A stretch of 64,000 nucleotides of DNA from JALYXS01 sp051003795 (GTDB lineage Bacteria > Acidobacteriota > Terriglobia > Bryobacterales > Bryobacteraceae): assembly GCA_051003795.1 (NCBI GenBank), contig JBPCKZ010000192.1:31737-95736 (forward strand). Reading direction: 5' to 3'. The position numbers and the translations under genes are program-made. The notes under the pieces were generated by a model that searched no databases, was not told where the DNA came from, and was given only the letters and a program-made list of their open reading frames with translations. Below, in pieces: positions 25,760 to 33,945 of the stretch; the first letter of the stretch is position 1; the number at the start of each line of letters is the position of its first letter.

Positions 25760-26902
25760 ATGCAAAAACTCAAAGCGGCGGTATTTGGAACCGGGTTCAT
25801 GGGGCGGGTTCACACGGAAGCGATCCGCCGTTTAGGAAACGTGGAAGTGGCGGGTGTCGCGGATCGCCACGAAGCCGCGGCACGGAAATTTGCCGCGGAA
25901 ATGGGGATTGAGCGGGCCACGGGCGATTACCACGCGCTGCTGCAAGATCCGACGATCGATGCCGTGCACATCTGCACGCCGAATGCGCTGCATTTCCCGA
26001 TGGCGCACGACGCGCTGAACGCCGGCAAGAACGTCCTTTGCGAAAAGCCGCTGGCGACGTCCGTCGCGGAGGCGCGGCAGTTGGTCGCTTTGGCCAAGGA
26101 AAAAAATCTGGCGAATTGCACTCATCACAATCTGCGCTACTACCCGATGGTCCAGCAGATCCGCCGCATGCGCGAGGCGGGCGAGTTGGGCGAGATTTAT
26201 TCCGTGCAGGGAACCTATTCGCAGGATTGGCTGCTTTACGACACCGATTGGAATTGGCGCATTGAGACGAAAGAAAACGGGCGTTCGCGGGCATTTGCCG
26301 ATATCGGCACCCATTGGTGCGACATGATCGAACACACCACCGGCCTGCGGATCACCTCTCTTTGCGCGGATTTGCAGACATTCCACAAGACGCGGAAGAA
26401 GCCCAAAGTTGCGGTCGAGACGTTCGCCGGCAAAACGCTTCAGCCGGAAGATTACGAGGAAGTTCCGATCGAAACGGAAGACTACGCCGCGGTGCTGCTG
26501 CGTTTGGGGGATCGTACGCGCGGCGCATTCACGGTGAGCCAGGTTGCGGCGGGGCGGAAAAACCGACTGAATATCGAAATTTACGGAACCAAAGGATCGG
26601 TGTCCTGGGATCAGGAGCGGCCCGACGAGCTTTGGATGGGGCAGCGCAACGCGCCCAGCCGGATCCTGTTGAAGGATCCTTCGTTACTGCTGGGCGAAGC
26701 GAAAACGTACGCGGATCTTCCCGGCGGCCACAGCGAGGGTTATGACGACACGTTCAAGCAGACCTTCCGGCGGTTCTACCGAACGGTGAAAGATCGCTCG
26801 GCGCCGGTCGAGTATCCGCAATTCGCCGACGGCTTGCGGCAATTGCAAATTCTAGACAAAGTGCTCGAAAGTTCCGATAGACACGCCTGGGTGGATGTAT
26901 AG
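25760..26902 (+). CDS. Gfo/Idh/MocA-family oxidoreductase
   Basis: 380 residues. Rossmann domain with AVFGTGFMGRVHTEAIRR (7-24), ICTPNALHFPMAHDALNAGKNVLCEKPLA containing the conserved EKP (95-97), and a C-terminal alpha/beta substrate domain in which DIGTHWCDMIEH holds the family's catalytic-site His. These enzymes oxidise or reduce sugars, inositols and related alcohols with NAD(P). The ATG at 25760 follows an AT-rich stretch (TTCGATAAAATG). No pathway partner is adjacent, so the sugar is unknown. It is alone on its strand. Confidence 0.9.
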   Translation: MQKLKAAVFGTGFMGRVHTEAIRRLGNVEVAGVADRHEAAARKFAAEMGIERATGDYHALLQDPTIDAVHICTPNALHFPMAHDALNAGKNVLCEKPLATSVAEARQLVALAKEKNLANCTHHNLRYYPMVQQIRRMREAGELGEIYSVQGTYSQDWLLYDTDWNWRIETKENGRSRAFADIGTHWCDMIEHTTGLRITSLCADLQTFHKTRKKPKVAVETFAGKTLQPEDYEEVPIETEDYAAVLLRLGDRTRGAFTVSQVAAGRKNRLNIEIYGTKGSVSWDQERPDELWMGQRNAPSRILLKDPSLLLGEAKTYADLPGGHSEGYDDTFKQTFRRFYRTVKDRSAPVEYPQFADGLRQLQILDKVLESSDRHAWVDV

Positions 26903-26956
26903 CGAAAGCCGCCTCTCACCTGCTTCGCGAGTCGGCACGCGGGGGCGCGGACCTGT

Positions 26957-27220
26957 TCAGGCAGGGAATTGTCCTCGCGATCCCTTGCTAGAGCGCGCTA
27001 AGGCTTCGCCACGAAACAATGTTTCAGATCCGAGGAACATCCAATCCTCAAGTGCCGAAAGTAGCTCCGAGCGGCACGATTCCAATGATTTAGCACTGGC
27101 CCAGACACCCGGCTGAGCCGGAATCGAACCGTAGAAGCCGCCTTGTTCCGGAAGAATCTCGTAGTGGGCAAGCCGCATGGCGGCCTCGACGTATCGGCTC
27201 AACACACCATTAGCATACAT
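26957..27220 (-). CDS. HicB-like antitoxin domain protein, apparently without HicA
   Basis: 87 residues. The segment from about residue 10 (YVEAAMRLAHYEILPEQGGFYGSIPAQPGVWASAKSLESC, described in parts) matches the HicB RNase-H-like partial fold: short N-terminal strand, G-FYG-IP turn, and the VWA-SAKSLE-CR-EL helix, followed by LLSALEDWMFLG. HicB proteins neutralise the HicA mRNA interferase. The expected Pro-rich C-terminal end and a downstream HicA gene are missing; the last 25 residues (SETLFRGEALARSSKG...) look unrelated. It may be a decayed or orphan antitoxin. Seven bases separate its start from the next gene's stop. Confidence 0.65.
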   Translation of the reverse strand: MYANGVLSRYVEAAMRLAHYEILPEQGGFYGSIPAQPGVWASAKSLESCRSELLSALEDWMFLGSETLFRGEALARSSKGSRGQFPA

Positions 27221-27226
27221 GCAGCT

Positions 27227-28084
27227 TCACTTAAGCGAAGAAACCGGGATCGTGAACGCCACCGTGTTGACCTGTCCGCTCCTTTGGACCTGCACCCAGA
27301 CACGGTAAATCGCTTCACGCGGAAAGAACACGTTGAACTGCATATCCGGTCCGCCGTTCGCAATCGAGGGGTGCGTGTGATCGGAATCGACGAAATCGGC
27401 GCTCGCGATCAGCATGTGCGCCCACGCTCCCAAGTAATGCTCCAACCCATCGGACGGCGTCAGGTGAAAAAACAGCAGAGTCTTCTTCCCGGCGATCGGG
27501 CGCTCCGGCTCCATGGTTAACGTTACTTCTAAATTCGTCCCTTGCTTCGGCGCAATGTCGATTGCCGGGCGCGGGCGGGATTCCTCGATACTCCCGGCGT
27601 ATCCCGCGGTCGTGACTATCTTTGAACCCAACTGGGGCGTTCCACCCGTCGGGTAGAAATCGCCGATCAGCTTGTAATGACCCGGCTTGGGGAAAGTCAT
27701 CCGGTGCCGGAAAACGCCGCCGGGCATCGGAACCGGATGCTGGTGCGCGAAAAACTCGAGATCGCTGGAGATCGCAAAGAGGTGGAAATATTTTTCGTGA
27801 ACGATCTGAAAATCGGTCACCGGCGCGCGCGTTTTCGGATCGATTACGCGGAAATCGATTTGCAGCGGTTGTCCGGCTGGGGCAGCGGCGGGATCGATGG
27901 TCACTCGCATTGGGTATTCGACCGGCGCGGGAATGCGCGCCTCCAGTGTCATGCCGCATCTCGGGCACTTTCCGGGCGTTTTGGAATGGACGTCCGGGTC
28001 CATTGGACAGATGAAATCGACCGGAGGCGTTGGCTGTGCCAGCAGCGTGTAAGGCAAAAGGGCCAGCAAGCCCCGGCGTGTCAC
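27227..28084 (-). CDS. Exported protein with heavy-metal-binding domain
   Basis: 285 residues from the GTG overlapping the SDR stop (GTGA); the open frame extending upstream is a shadow. A short signal peptide (VTRRGLLALLPYTLLAQ) is followed by a heavy-metal-binding domain: CPMDPDVHSKTPGKCPRCGMTLEAR, with Cys26, His33, Cys40, Cys43 and Met ligands, as seen at the start of CusB-type copper adaptors and P-type ATPases. The remaining ~230 residues are beta-rich and contain HQHPVPMPGG and HTHPS clusters that could also bind metal. A role in copper handling is inferred only. Confidence 0.78.
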   Translation of the reverse strand: MTRRGLLALLPYTLLAQPTPPVDFICPMDPDVHSKTPGKCPRCGMTLEARIPAPVEYPMRVTIDPAAAPAGQPLQIDFRVIDPKTRAPVTDFQIVHEKYFHLFAISSDLEFFAHQHPVPMPGGVFRHRMTFPKPGHYKLIGDFYPTGGTPQLGSKIVTTAGYAGSIEESRPRPAIDIAPKQGTNLEVTLTMEPERPIAGKKTLLFFHLTPSDGLEHYLGAWAHMLIASADFVDSDHTHPSIANGGPDMQFNVFFPREAIYRVWVQVQRSGQVNTVAFTIPVSSLK

Positions 28085-28836
28085 GGATGGAACGGCCACA
28101 CGGCGGTCGTCGTGTAGCCGCCATCGACTGCGATTACCTGGCCCGTGATGTAATCCGCTCCCTTGCCCGAAAGGAAAACCGCGAGAGGCGCGATATCTTC
28201 GGGGCTGCCCATGCGCGGATTGGCCTGAGCGCCGCGCAGCCACTCCGCCATTTTCGGGTCCCGCCACATGTCGCGATTGAGGTCGGTCAGGATGAATCCG
28301 GGCGCGATGCAGTTGACCTGGATCTCATGGCGCCCCCACTCGGCCGCGAGCACTTTCGTCAACTGCGCGAGCGCGCCTTTCGATATGGCATAAACGGAAA
28401 GATACGGCACGCCGAGCAGCGACATCAGGCTGCCGATGTGAATGACCTTGCCGCCCGTGCCTCGGGCGATCATCTTCGCGCCGATCAATTGGGTGAGCTC
28501 GACGATTCCGTGGAGGTTGGTCTGCAAGATCCTGTCGTACTCTTCCTTCGTGTACTTCTCGAAGGCCTTGCGGATGTTCGTGCCGGCGACGTTGACCAGG
28601 ATATCGACCTCGCCCGCCGATTCAGCGGCCTGACGAATGGAAGCGGGATCGTTGAAATCAAGGCGCAGCGGCGTGCCATTCAGCTCCTTGGCATGCGCCT
28701 CGAGTTTATCGAGCGAGCGGGCCGCGAGAATGACGTGCGCTCCGGCAGCGGCCATTTCTTTGGCGATAGCGAGTCCGATGCCGCGGCTCGCGCCCGCGAT
28801 CAAGGCTCGCTTGCCGGAGAGAGAAAAAATATTCAC
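28081..28836 (-). CDS. Short-chain dehydrogenase/reductase
   Basis: 251 residues, classical SDR. Cofactor motif GASRGIG (15-21), NVAG (82-85), catalytic Ser136, Tyr149 and Lys153 (GS...YAISK), and IAPGFILTDL after the active site. The pattern is close to gluconate 5-dehydrogenase and 3-ketoacyl-ACP-reductase-like sugar or polyol dehydrogenases; the Arg40 after beta-2 (LAARS) suggests NADP preference. It is translated with the metal-binding-domain gene through a GTGA overlap, but no functional link is evident. The substrate is unknown. Confidence 0.9.
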   Translation of the reverse strand: MNIFSLSGKRALIAGASRGIGLAIAKEMAAAGAHVILAARSLDKLEAHAKELNGTPLRLDFNDPASIRQAAESAGEVDILVNVAGTNIRKAFEKYTKEEYDRILQTNLHGIVELTQLIGAKMIARGTGGKVIHIGSLMSLLGVPYLSVYAISKGALAQLTKVLAAEWGRHEIQVNCIAPGFILTDLNRDMWRDPKMAEWLRGAQANPRMGSPEDIAPLAVFLSGKGADYITGQVIAVDGGYTTTAVWPFHP

Positions 28837-28866
28837 TTTTTTACTGTACCCTCTTGCCGCGCGCGC

Positions 28867-29508
28867 CTACTCGAATTGCCTGCGGAAATCCGCGAATTGC
28901 CGCTGCAGTTCCTGAACCTCTTCCCGCAAACGCGCGACCTCCGCTTCTAAACCGGAAGGAGGGCGATCCACCTCTTCAAACAGTTCTTCCGTTGGAATTT
29001 CGCCACCGAGCAAATGCGCATACCGGGCCTCTTTTTGCCCAGGTTGGCGCAGCAGTTTCACGGCCAGAGGACCCGATTCCCATTCCCCGAGCCGCTGCAA
29101 ACACGATTCCACCTCTTCCAAGTCCGCGAAATTGTGCATGCGCTCGGAGCGGTCGCGCAGTTCGCCCAATGTCTGCTGCCCGCGCAGCATCAGGGCGCAC
29201 AACAGGGCCATCTCGCGGCGGCCCAGATTCAGCGTTTCCGAAAAACGTTGCGCATACTTATTGACGCGACCGCTCCCAACAACTACAGCCGCAAACCGCT
29301 TCCCCCGCAAAGATTCGATTGCGGGCAAAACCGTCCGCTCGTCGAAGGATACGACCGGATGCCGGTTTGACTTCTGGTTGCACGCATTCACGAGCGCGTT
29401 CAAGCTGAGCGGATAGTACTCGGGCGTGGTGCTCTCCTTTTCGAGCAGGGCGCCTAGAACACGGGTTTCGATGGGATCGAGCGGTTCCACGTCGGGTTCC
29501 ACGGGCAT
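28867..29508 (-). CDS. YceH-family (DUF480) protein
   Basis: 213 residues. Two winged-helix domains typical of YceH: ETRVLGALLEKESTTPEYYPLSLNALVNACNQKSNRHPV in the first (~11-49) and LRGQQTLGELRDRSERMHNF in the second (~108-127), then a C-terminal coiled coil (EAEVARLREEVQELQRQFADF). The family is widespread and its role is unknown, although the fold suggests DNA binding. It diverges from the GlsB-like gene. Confidence 0.9.
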   Translation of the reverse strand: MPVEPDVEPLDPIETRVLGALLEKESTTPEYYPLSLNALVNACNQKSNRHPVVSFDERTVLPAIESLRGKRFAAVVVGSGRVNKYAQRFSETLNLGRREMALLCALMLRGQQTLGELRDRSERMHNFADLEEVESCLQRLGEWESGPLAVKLLRQPGQKEARYAHLLGGEIPTEELFEEVDRPPSGLEAEVARLREEVQELQRQFADFRRQFE

Positions 29509-29578
29509 CGGAATTTAAAAATTTCGCTTGCTCTTCGGGTCAAACCATAGATAGTATCAATGCCGGAGGACCACAACC

Positions 29579-29824
29579 ATGTTGCACATGATCGGACACA
29601 TGATTTTTGGGCTCATCATCGGGATTATCGCGAAGTTCATTATGCCGGGCCCGAACCCCGGCGGCATTATCGTCACCATGCTGCTGGGTATCGCGGGGGC
29701 CTGGATTGGCGGATTTCTGGGCCGGTCGCTCGGTCTTTACAAAGAAGGCCATCCGGCCGGATTTTTTATGGCGCTCATCGGCGCGATTGTTCTTCTATTC
29801 ATTTACCACTTGGCGGCACGCTAA
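29579..29824 (+). CDS. GlsB/YeaQ/YmgE-family small membrane protein
   Basis: 81 residues made of three hydrophobic helices with Gly-rich turns: IGHMIFGLIIGIIAKFIMPG, GGIIVTMLLGIAGAWIGGFLG and FFMALIGAIVLLFIYHL. This is the transglycosylase-associated/GlsB stress-response membrane family. A GGAGG lies ten bases before the ATG. Members are often induced by general stress; the mechanism is not known. It is followed after 45 bases by the allantoicase gene on the same strand. Confidence 0.92.
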   Translation: MLHMIGHMIFGLIIGIIAKFIMPGPNPGGIIVTMLLGIAGAWIGGFLGRSLGLYKEGHPAGFFMALIGAIVLLFIYHLAAR

Positions 29825-29869
29825 GTTAAGCGAAGCTAAAGAGCGGGTAGCGCCGGGCGTGGCGGCCAA

Positions 29870-30799
29870 ATGCATTTCACCGAACTGATCAATCTGGCGT
29901 CGGAGCGGCTTGGCGCCAAGGTCCTTGAAGCGAATAACGAATTCTTCGCTCCCAAGGAAAACCTGATCAAACCCGGCAAGCCGATTCACATTGAGGGCAA
30001 ATACACCGATTGCGGGAAATGGAGGGATGGCTGGGAAACGCGCCGCCGCCGCGCGCCGGGCCACGATTGGTGCGTGATGCAACTGGGGCTGCCCGGAATC
30101 GTGCGGGGGGCCGTGGTCGACACGGCTTTTTTCATCGGAAACTTCCCCGAACAATGCTCGATCGACGGCGCCGCGCGGGGAGCGTCCAACGGTTCCGAGT
30201 GGGTGGAGATTCTGCCCAAGTCTTATGTGCGGGGAGATTCGCTAAATGAATTTGCTATCGACCAAGCGGAGCGGCGGTTCACGCACGTTCGCCTGAATAT
30301 TTACCCCGATGGGGGCGTGGCGCGCTTGCGGATCCACGGGGAAGCGGTTCCAGACTGGACGAAACTAGGCCGCGAAGTGGATCTTGCCGCGGTCGAGAAC
30401 GGCGGACGGGCAATCGCGTGCAGCGGCTGTTTTGTGGGAACGGCCCTAAACCTGAGCCTGCCTGGGCGGCCTCTCAATATCGGCGATGGTTGGGAAACCA
30501 AGCGGCGGCGCGGGCCTGGACACGATTGGGCCATTCTGCGGCTGGGAGCGCCGGGCGTAGTTCGCAAAGTCGAGATCGATACCTCGCATTTTTTCGGAAA
30601 TTATCCGGATACGGCATCATTGGAGGGTTCCCTCACGGGCGGCGAGCCGTGGACCATGCTGATTCCGCAGGCGAAGTTGCAGGCGCATACGCAACATCTC
30701 TTCAAGGTGCCGGAGCGCGAGCCCGTCTCGCACGTGCGCCTGAATATTTTTCCGGATGGCGGCGTCGCCCGGCTGCGGGTTTGGGGGGTTTGGAAGTAG
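29870..30799 (+). CDS. alc: Allantoicase
   Basis: 309 residues. Two homologous jelly-roll halves, each with the diagnostic pattern DGWET(R/K)RRR-PGHDW followed by L-LG-PG-VR (first near residue 50, second near 210), and each ending with VRLNIYPDGGVARLR / VRLNIFPDGGVARLR. Allantoicase splits allantoate into ureidoglycolate and urea in purine degradation. The normal length is ~330, so the gene is essentially complete. A guanine-deaminase-like gene follows in the opposite direction, giving a small purine-catabolism neighbourhood without the remaining pathway genes. Confidence 0.92.
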   Translation: MHFTELINLASERLGAKVLEANNEFFAPKENLIKPGKPIHIEGKYTDCGKWRDGWETRRRRAPGHDWCVMQLGLPGIVRGAVVDTAFFIGNFPEQCSIDGAARGASNGSEWVEILPKSYVRGDSLNEFAIDQAERRFTHVRLNIYPDGGVARLRIHGEAVPDWTKLGREVDLAAVENGGRAIACSGCFVGTALNLSLPGRPLNIGDGWETKRRRGPGHDWAILRLGAPGVVRKVEIDTSHFFGNYPDTASLEGSLTGGEPWTMLIPQAKLQAHTQHLFKVPEREPVSHVRLNIFPDGGVARLRVWGVWK

Positions 30800-30805
30800 C
30801 GGCGG

Positions 30806-31279
30806 TCAATACGGAACCTTGTTCCGGGTTCGTTCCCAAGCTTGAAAGGACGCCAAAGCCTCGTCCCGCAGCAGCACCGTCATTAGAATTTGGCGGGCAC
30901 CGTAAGGCTTCGCGATCTCGTCGTAAATCAACGAGTCGTCGAAGCCGGCTCGAGCCGCGTCTTCGCGCGTGTTGCCGAAGTACACTTGCGACAATCGGGC
31001 CCAATAGATCGCGCCCATGCACATGGGGCACGGCTCGCAAGTAGCATAAAGCTCGCACCCGCGCAGATCGAAATTTCGAAGAGCCTGACAGGCACGCCGG
31101 ATCGCGACTACTTCGGCGTGCGCCGTGGGATCGTTTGTGGCAGTAACGCTATTCACGCCGCGCGAAACGATTTCCCCATCGCGAACGACGATTGCGGCAA
31201 ACGGCCCACCCCGTCCGCTCGCGGCATTCTCGGTCGCGAGCCGAATCGCTTCGAGCATCACTTTGTCCGGTGATGGCAC
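30806..31279 (-). CDS. Nucleoside/guanine-deaminase-like zinc enzyme
   Basis: 157 residues of the cytidine-deaminase-like fold. The zinc site is HAE (54-56, with Glu56 as proton shuttle) and PCPMC (83-87, Cys84 and Cys87). The downstream stretch IYWARLSQVYFGNTREDAARAGFDDSLIYDEI is typical of bacterial guanine deaminases of the GuaD (short, CDA-fold) type rather than tRNA adenosine deaminase. It converts guanine to xanthine with release of ammonia. It is convergent with the allantoicase gene, supporting a purine role. Confidence 0.87.
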   Translation of the reverse strand: MPSPDKVMLEAIRLATENAASGRGGPFAAIVVRDGEIVSRGVNSVTATNDPTAHAEVVAIRRACQALRNFDLRGCELYATCEPCPMCMGAIYWARLSQVYFGNTREDAARAGFDDSLIYDEIAKPYGARQILMTVLLRDEALASFQAWERTRNKVPY

Positions 31280-31292
31280 TTGACGATTTTAC

Positions 31293-31847
31293 TTACTTCG
31301 CGGCCGCCATGTCTCCGTTCTTCATTTTGGCGCTGCCACTCATCAATCCTTGCGCCATCTTCAAGTGCTCCTGAAGTGTCGGCAAAGTTTGCGAAGCGAA
31401 ATTCTTTATCGAATCGTCCTTGCCTTTGTTCGCCTCTTTCTGGAATTCGCTCACGTCTTTTTTGTGATCGCGCACCATATCGCGAGCGTAAGCGCGATCG
31501 AACTCCGCTCCCGATAGCTTGGAAAGTTCGTCGTAAACGGCTTGATCCTTCGCATCCATATCGGTGGGCAGCGTAATGTTCTCCTTCGCCGCGACCGATT
31601 TCAATCGATCGTTGGCTTTGGAGTGGTCGTCGACCATCTTCTTGCCGAATTGCTTTACCGCATCGCTCGATCCTTTATCCTGCGCAAGCTGTCCGAGCTT
31701 CACTTCGGCCATGCCGCCCTGCGCGGCCTTCATTGCAAAGTGAGTATCCATCGCTTTCTCGCGACCCTGCGCCGATGCCATGCCGCCACAAATCAGGAGC
31801 ATTCCCGAGGCGGCGAGAGTGAACGTTGCCTGTGATTTCCGAAACAT
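31293..31847 (-). CDS. Exported DUF4142-domain protein
   Basis: 184 residues with a signal peptide (AASGMLLICGGMASA) and the DUF4142 four-helix bundle: FAMKAAQGGMAEVKLGQLAQDKGSSDAVKQFGKKMVDDHSKAND, then LSGAEFDRAYARDMVRDHKKDVSEFQKEA. These ferritin-like secreted proteins are very common in soil bacteria and have no proven role. The C-terminal extension 'LMSGSAKMKNGDMAAAK' is Lys/Met-rich. The ATG is preceded by AAGGAG, a strong ribosome site. Confidence 0.92.
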   Translation of the reverse strand: MFRKSQATFTLAASGMLLICGGMASAQGREKAMDTHFAMKAAQGGMAEVKLGQLAQDKGSSDAVKQFGKKMVDDHSKANDRLKSVAAKENITLPTDMDAKDQAVYDELSKLSGAEFDRAYARDMVRDHKKDVSEFQKEANKGKDDSIKNFASQTLPTLQEHLKMAQGLMSGSAKMKNGDMAAAK

Positions 31848-31964
31848 AATTTCTCCTTATTGAGGAAAGTCTTCAGCGGAGTGGGATGCAATCGGGACTC
31901 CAAAAAATTGGGCGCAAGCCCGACTCAAGTGTGACTTTTCACAAAAAGATTGCGGCTCTACGGT

Positions 31965-33458
31965 TCACGGCTTCACGCGAACCAGACTGCCGCCATTGAA
32001 AGCAAAAATGCGATCATACGATTCGAAGTCGCCCCGCGTTGGCTTTGCGGCCACCGTCTTGGCCCTGTCAACCTCCAGATCCGGAGCCCGGTAATAGAGC
32101 CGAAGGATGAACAGAACCGCATAGTCCTCCGGCGTAGGATCGTCAAGGATCAAGACCCGAGAGTTTTGGGCCACTCTTGGCTGAGTGCCGCGAAGTTGCG
32201 AAACTAGCGAGCGGAGCATGTTATCCGCCGCGCTGACCTCTCCCAAGGGCCGCGACCGGTGAAAGGCAACGAGGATAATTAAGCAGAACAGGAAAGTATC
32301 GAATTGCAATAACCGCCGGGTCTGCGGCACCGGAATGCCATCGTCGCCTACGACAACCCACGCTAATGCCCGCCGGCATTCAACGATGAACTGTGCCATA
32401 AACAGCGCAATACCAAAACTTGGGATGTATATCGCATAACCTCCACGCACCTCTATGAATGCAACCGGCAGAATAGTAATAAAGAAGAAGAGCAACGCGA
32501 AAATCAGGCAGCGGCGGCGGGCAAATATCGTCATGAACGCGAGCATCGCGAATGTCGCCAGAAACAGGCCCATGCTAAATGAGCCGGGAGCCCCCGTGAG
32601 AGTCTCCAGGTAGTGACGTAGCGCTCGGAAATAGGTACGTAGGCCGAGATGCAGGCGATAGGCGTCGTTCCCCGCCAATGGACTACCAGCCGAAAGCTTT
32701 CCAAACAGAACCAGGATTGTCAGGGCCCCGCTTAGAATGGCAGGCGTCCAACGCGAGACCAAGTAATTCGAAGTTTGGAAATTGTATTCAACGCGGACGA
32801 AGAGTAACTCGTAAACAACGAGAACCACGGGAAGCGTGACGGCGGCCTCCTTGGAATTTAAGGCGCACGCGTATAGAAGAAGAAACGCTATCGTCTTCCG
32901 CGCAGCGAAGCGGCAGGCTTTTTTGCGCGCGCTCACGTATAGGAGAAGCGCCAGGAAATAGAAAGCGAAACACAAGAGGTCGTAAATTGTTCCCGTGTTG
33001 CGATAAAGGTCCACGAAGCCGGCGTTATAGGACCCGAACAGCGCAGCCAGTAAACCAATTTCCGGCATGGAGATCGCCGCTGCCGTCCGATACAGGAGAT
33101 ACAAATTGAAAATTATTAGTGCGAAGCAGATTATACGGTACGGCAATGCATTTAGCCCGGCGATGTCGAAAAGCAGACGGTAGAACAGGGTGCCCATCGG
33201 GCGATATGCGGGCGTGAAAAAGGCGACGTTTTCCAGCAGAATTCGATAATAAGGTTTGCGCCATGCGAGGTATATATTCCTCGCATCGTCGCTTGTCAGA
33301 TACGCAAACAGGCCCGATCCGGCAAACCATAGCAGGATGGAAACTATTATGCCGGCGGCTACGGCTAAAAATGCCGGCGGGCGAATTCTATTCCGAATTT
33401 TCTCTCGGAGCGCGCCGCCGCCAAGTATATTGTCAACGGCCATTGCACGTTTTATCAT
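31965..33458 (-). CDS. Polytopic membrane protein, GT-C glycosyltransferase-like
   Basis: 497 residues with about 11 membrane helices (first ~30-52). The first outer loop carries 'YLTSDDARNIYLAWRKPYYRILLENV', with adjacent Asp residues where GT-C enzymes place their catalytic acid, and 'TPAYRPMGTLFYRLLF'. The final ~100 residues are soluble (SRVLILDDPTPEDYAVLFILRLYY). The gene lacks the TPR repeats of related Acidobacterial proteins. Codon use is visibly less GC-biased than its neighbours (several ATA, TTA and AAT codons), which could mean transfer. Function inferred from topology only. Confidence 0.7.
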   Translation of the reverse strand: MIKRAMAVDNILGGGALREKIRNRIRPPAFLAVAAGIIVSILLWFAGSGLFAYLTSDDARNIYLAWRKPYYRILLENVAFFTPAYRPMGTLFYRLLFDIAGLNALPYRIICFALIIFNLYLLYRTAAAISMPEIGLLAALFGSYNAGFVDLYRNTGTIYDLLCFAFYFLALLLYVSARKKACRFAARKTIAFLLLYACALNSKEAAVTLPVVLVVYELLFVRVEYNFQTSNYLVSRWTPAILSGALTILVLFGKLSAGSPLAGNDAYRLHLGLRTYFRALRHYLETLTGAPGSFSMGLFLATFAMLAFMTIFARRRCLIFALLFFFITILPVAFIEVRGGYAIYIPSFGIALFMAQFIVECRRALAWVVVGDDGIPVPQTRRLLQFDTFLFCLIILVAFHRSRPLGEVSAADNMLRSLVSQLRGTQPRVAQNSRVLILDDPTPEDYAVLFILRLYYRAPDLEVDRAKTVAAKPTRGDFESYDRIFAFNGGSLVRVKP

Positions 33459-33476
33459 ATGTGGGAGGAGTCAAAG

Positions 33477-33923
33477 ATGCGTTTCTGCAAATTGGCGATG
33501 TTCACCCTGGTGATGGCGCTAGCGGCGTTCGCGGCCGATAGCCCTTTCACTGGAAAATGGCAACTCGATGTAGCAAAATCCAAGTTCCATCCCGGGCCGC
33601 CGTTAAAAAGCGAAATCGTTACCATTGCGCCCGACGGCAAGGTGACCGTGGAGGAAACATCCGCCGCCGATAAGGCAATGTCCTGGTCCTACACAATGGC
33701 CGAAGGCCAGGAAGCGCCGATCGCCGGAATGGGCGACAACTCGAGCGTGGTCGAGAAGAGGAGCGGTCGAACGGTCACGCATGCATGGAAAATGTCGGGA
33801 CAACCCGCCACGGGGAAGGGCGTGATCTCGAAAGACGGGAAGACGATGACTTACCGAATCCATGGAACCGGCGCGGATGGCAAGCCGATGAACAACGTCC
33901 TGATTTTCGAAAAGGTGGAATGA
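33477..33923 (+). CDS. Small exported beta-rich protein
   Basis: 148 residues from ATG 33477 with GGAGGAG six bases upstream. Signal peptide MRFCKLAMFTLVMALAAFAAD, then FTGKWQLDVAKSKFHPGPPLKSEIVTIAPDGKVTVEE, a lipocalin-like pattern ('GTWKLNxAKSKF-PGP') repeated many times in Acidobacterial genomes as exported proteins of unknown function. The rest alternates short beta strands (SVVEKRSGRTVTHAW, GKTMTYRIHGTGADG). It diverges from the membrane protein gene by only 18 bases. Confidence 0.8.
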   Translation: MRFCKLAMFTLVMALAAFAADSPFTGKWQLDVAKSKFHPGPPLKSEIVTIAPDGKVTVEETSAADKAMSWSYTMAEGQEAPIAGMGDNSSVVEKRSGRTVTHAWKMSGQPATGKGVISKDGKTMTYRIHGTGADGKPMNNVLIFEKVE

Positions 33924-33945
33924 TCGGCGCAAGCTCCGGCACGCG

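Noticed and set aside
26903..26956. HicA toxin gene next to the HicB-like gene
   Set aside because: The remaining 54 bases cannot hold a ~60-residue toxin, and no frame shows the HicA GSH motif.
28085..28267. N-terminal extension of the metal-binding-domain protein
   Set aside because: Overlaps the SDR coding region; GTG 28084 overlaps the SDR stop and begins a signal peptide.
30806..31279. TadA tRNA adenosine deaminase
   Set aside because: The zinc motif fits, but the stretch with FGNTREDAARAGFDDSLIYDEI is typical of guanine deaminase, and the neighbour is a purine-degradation gene.
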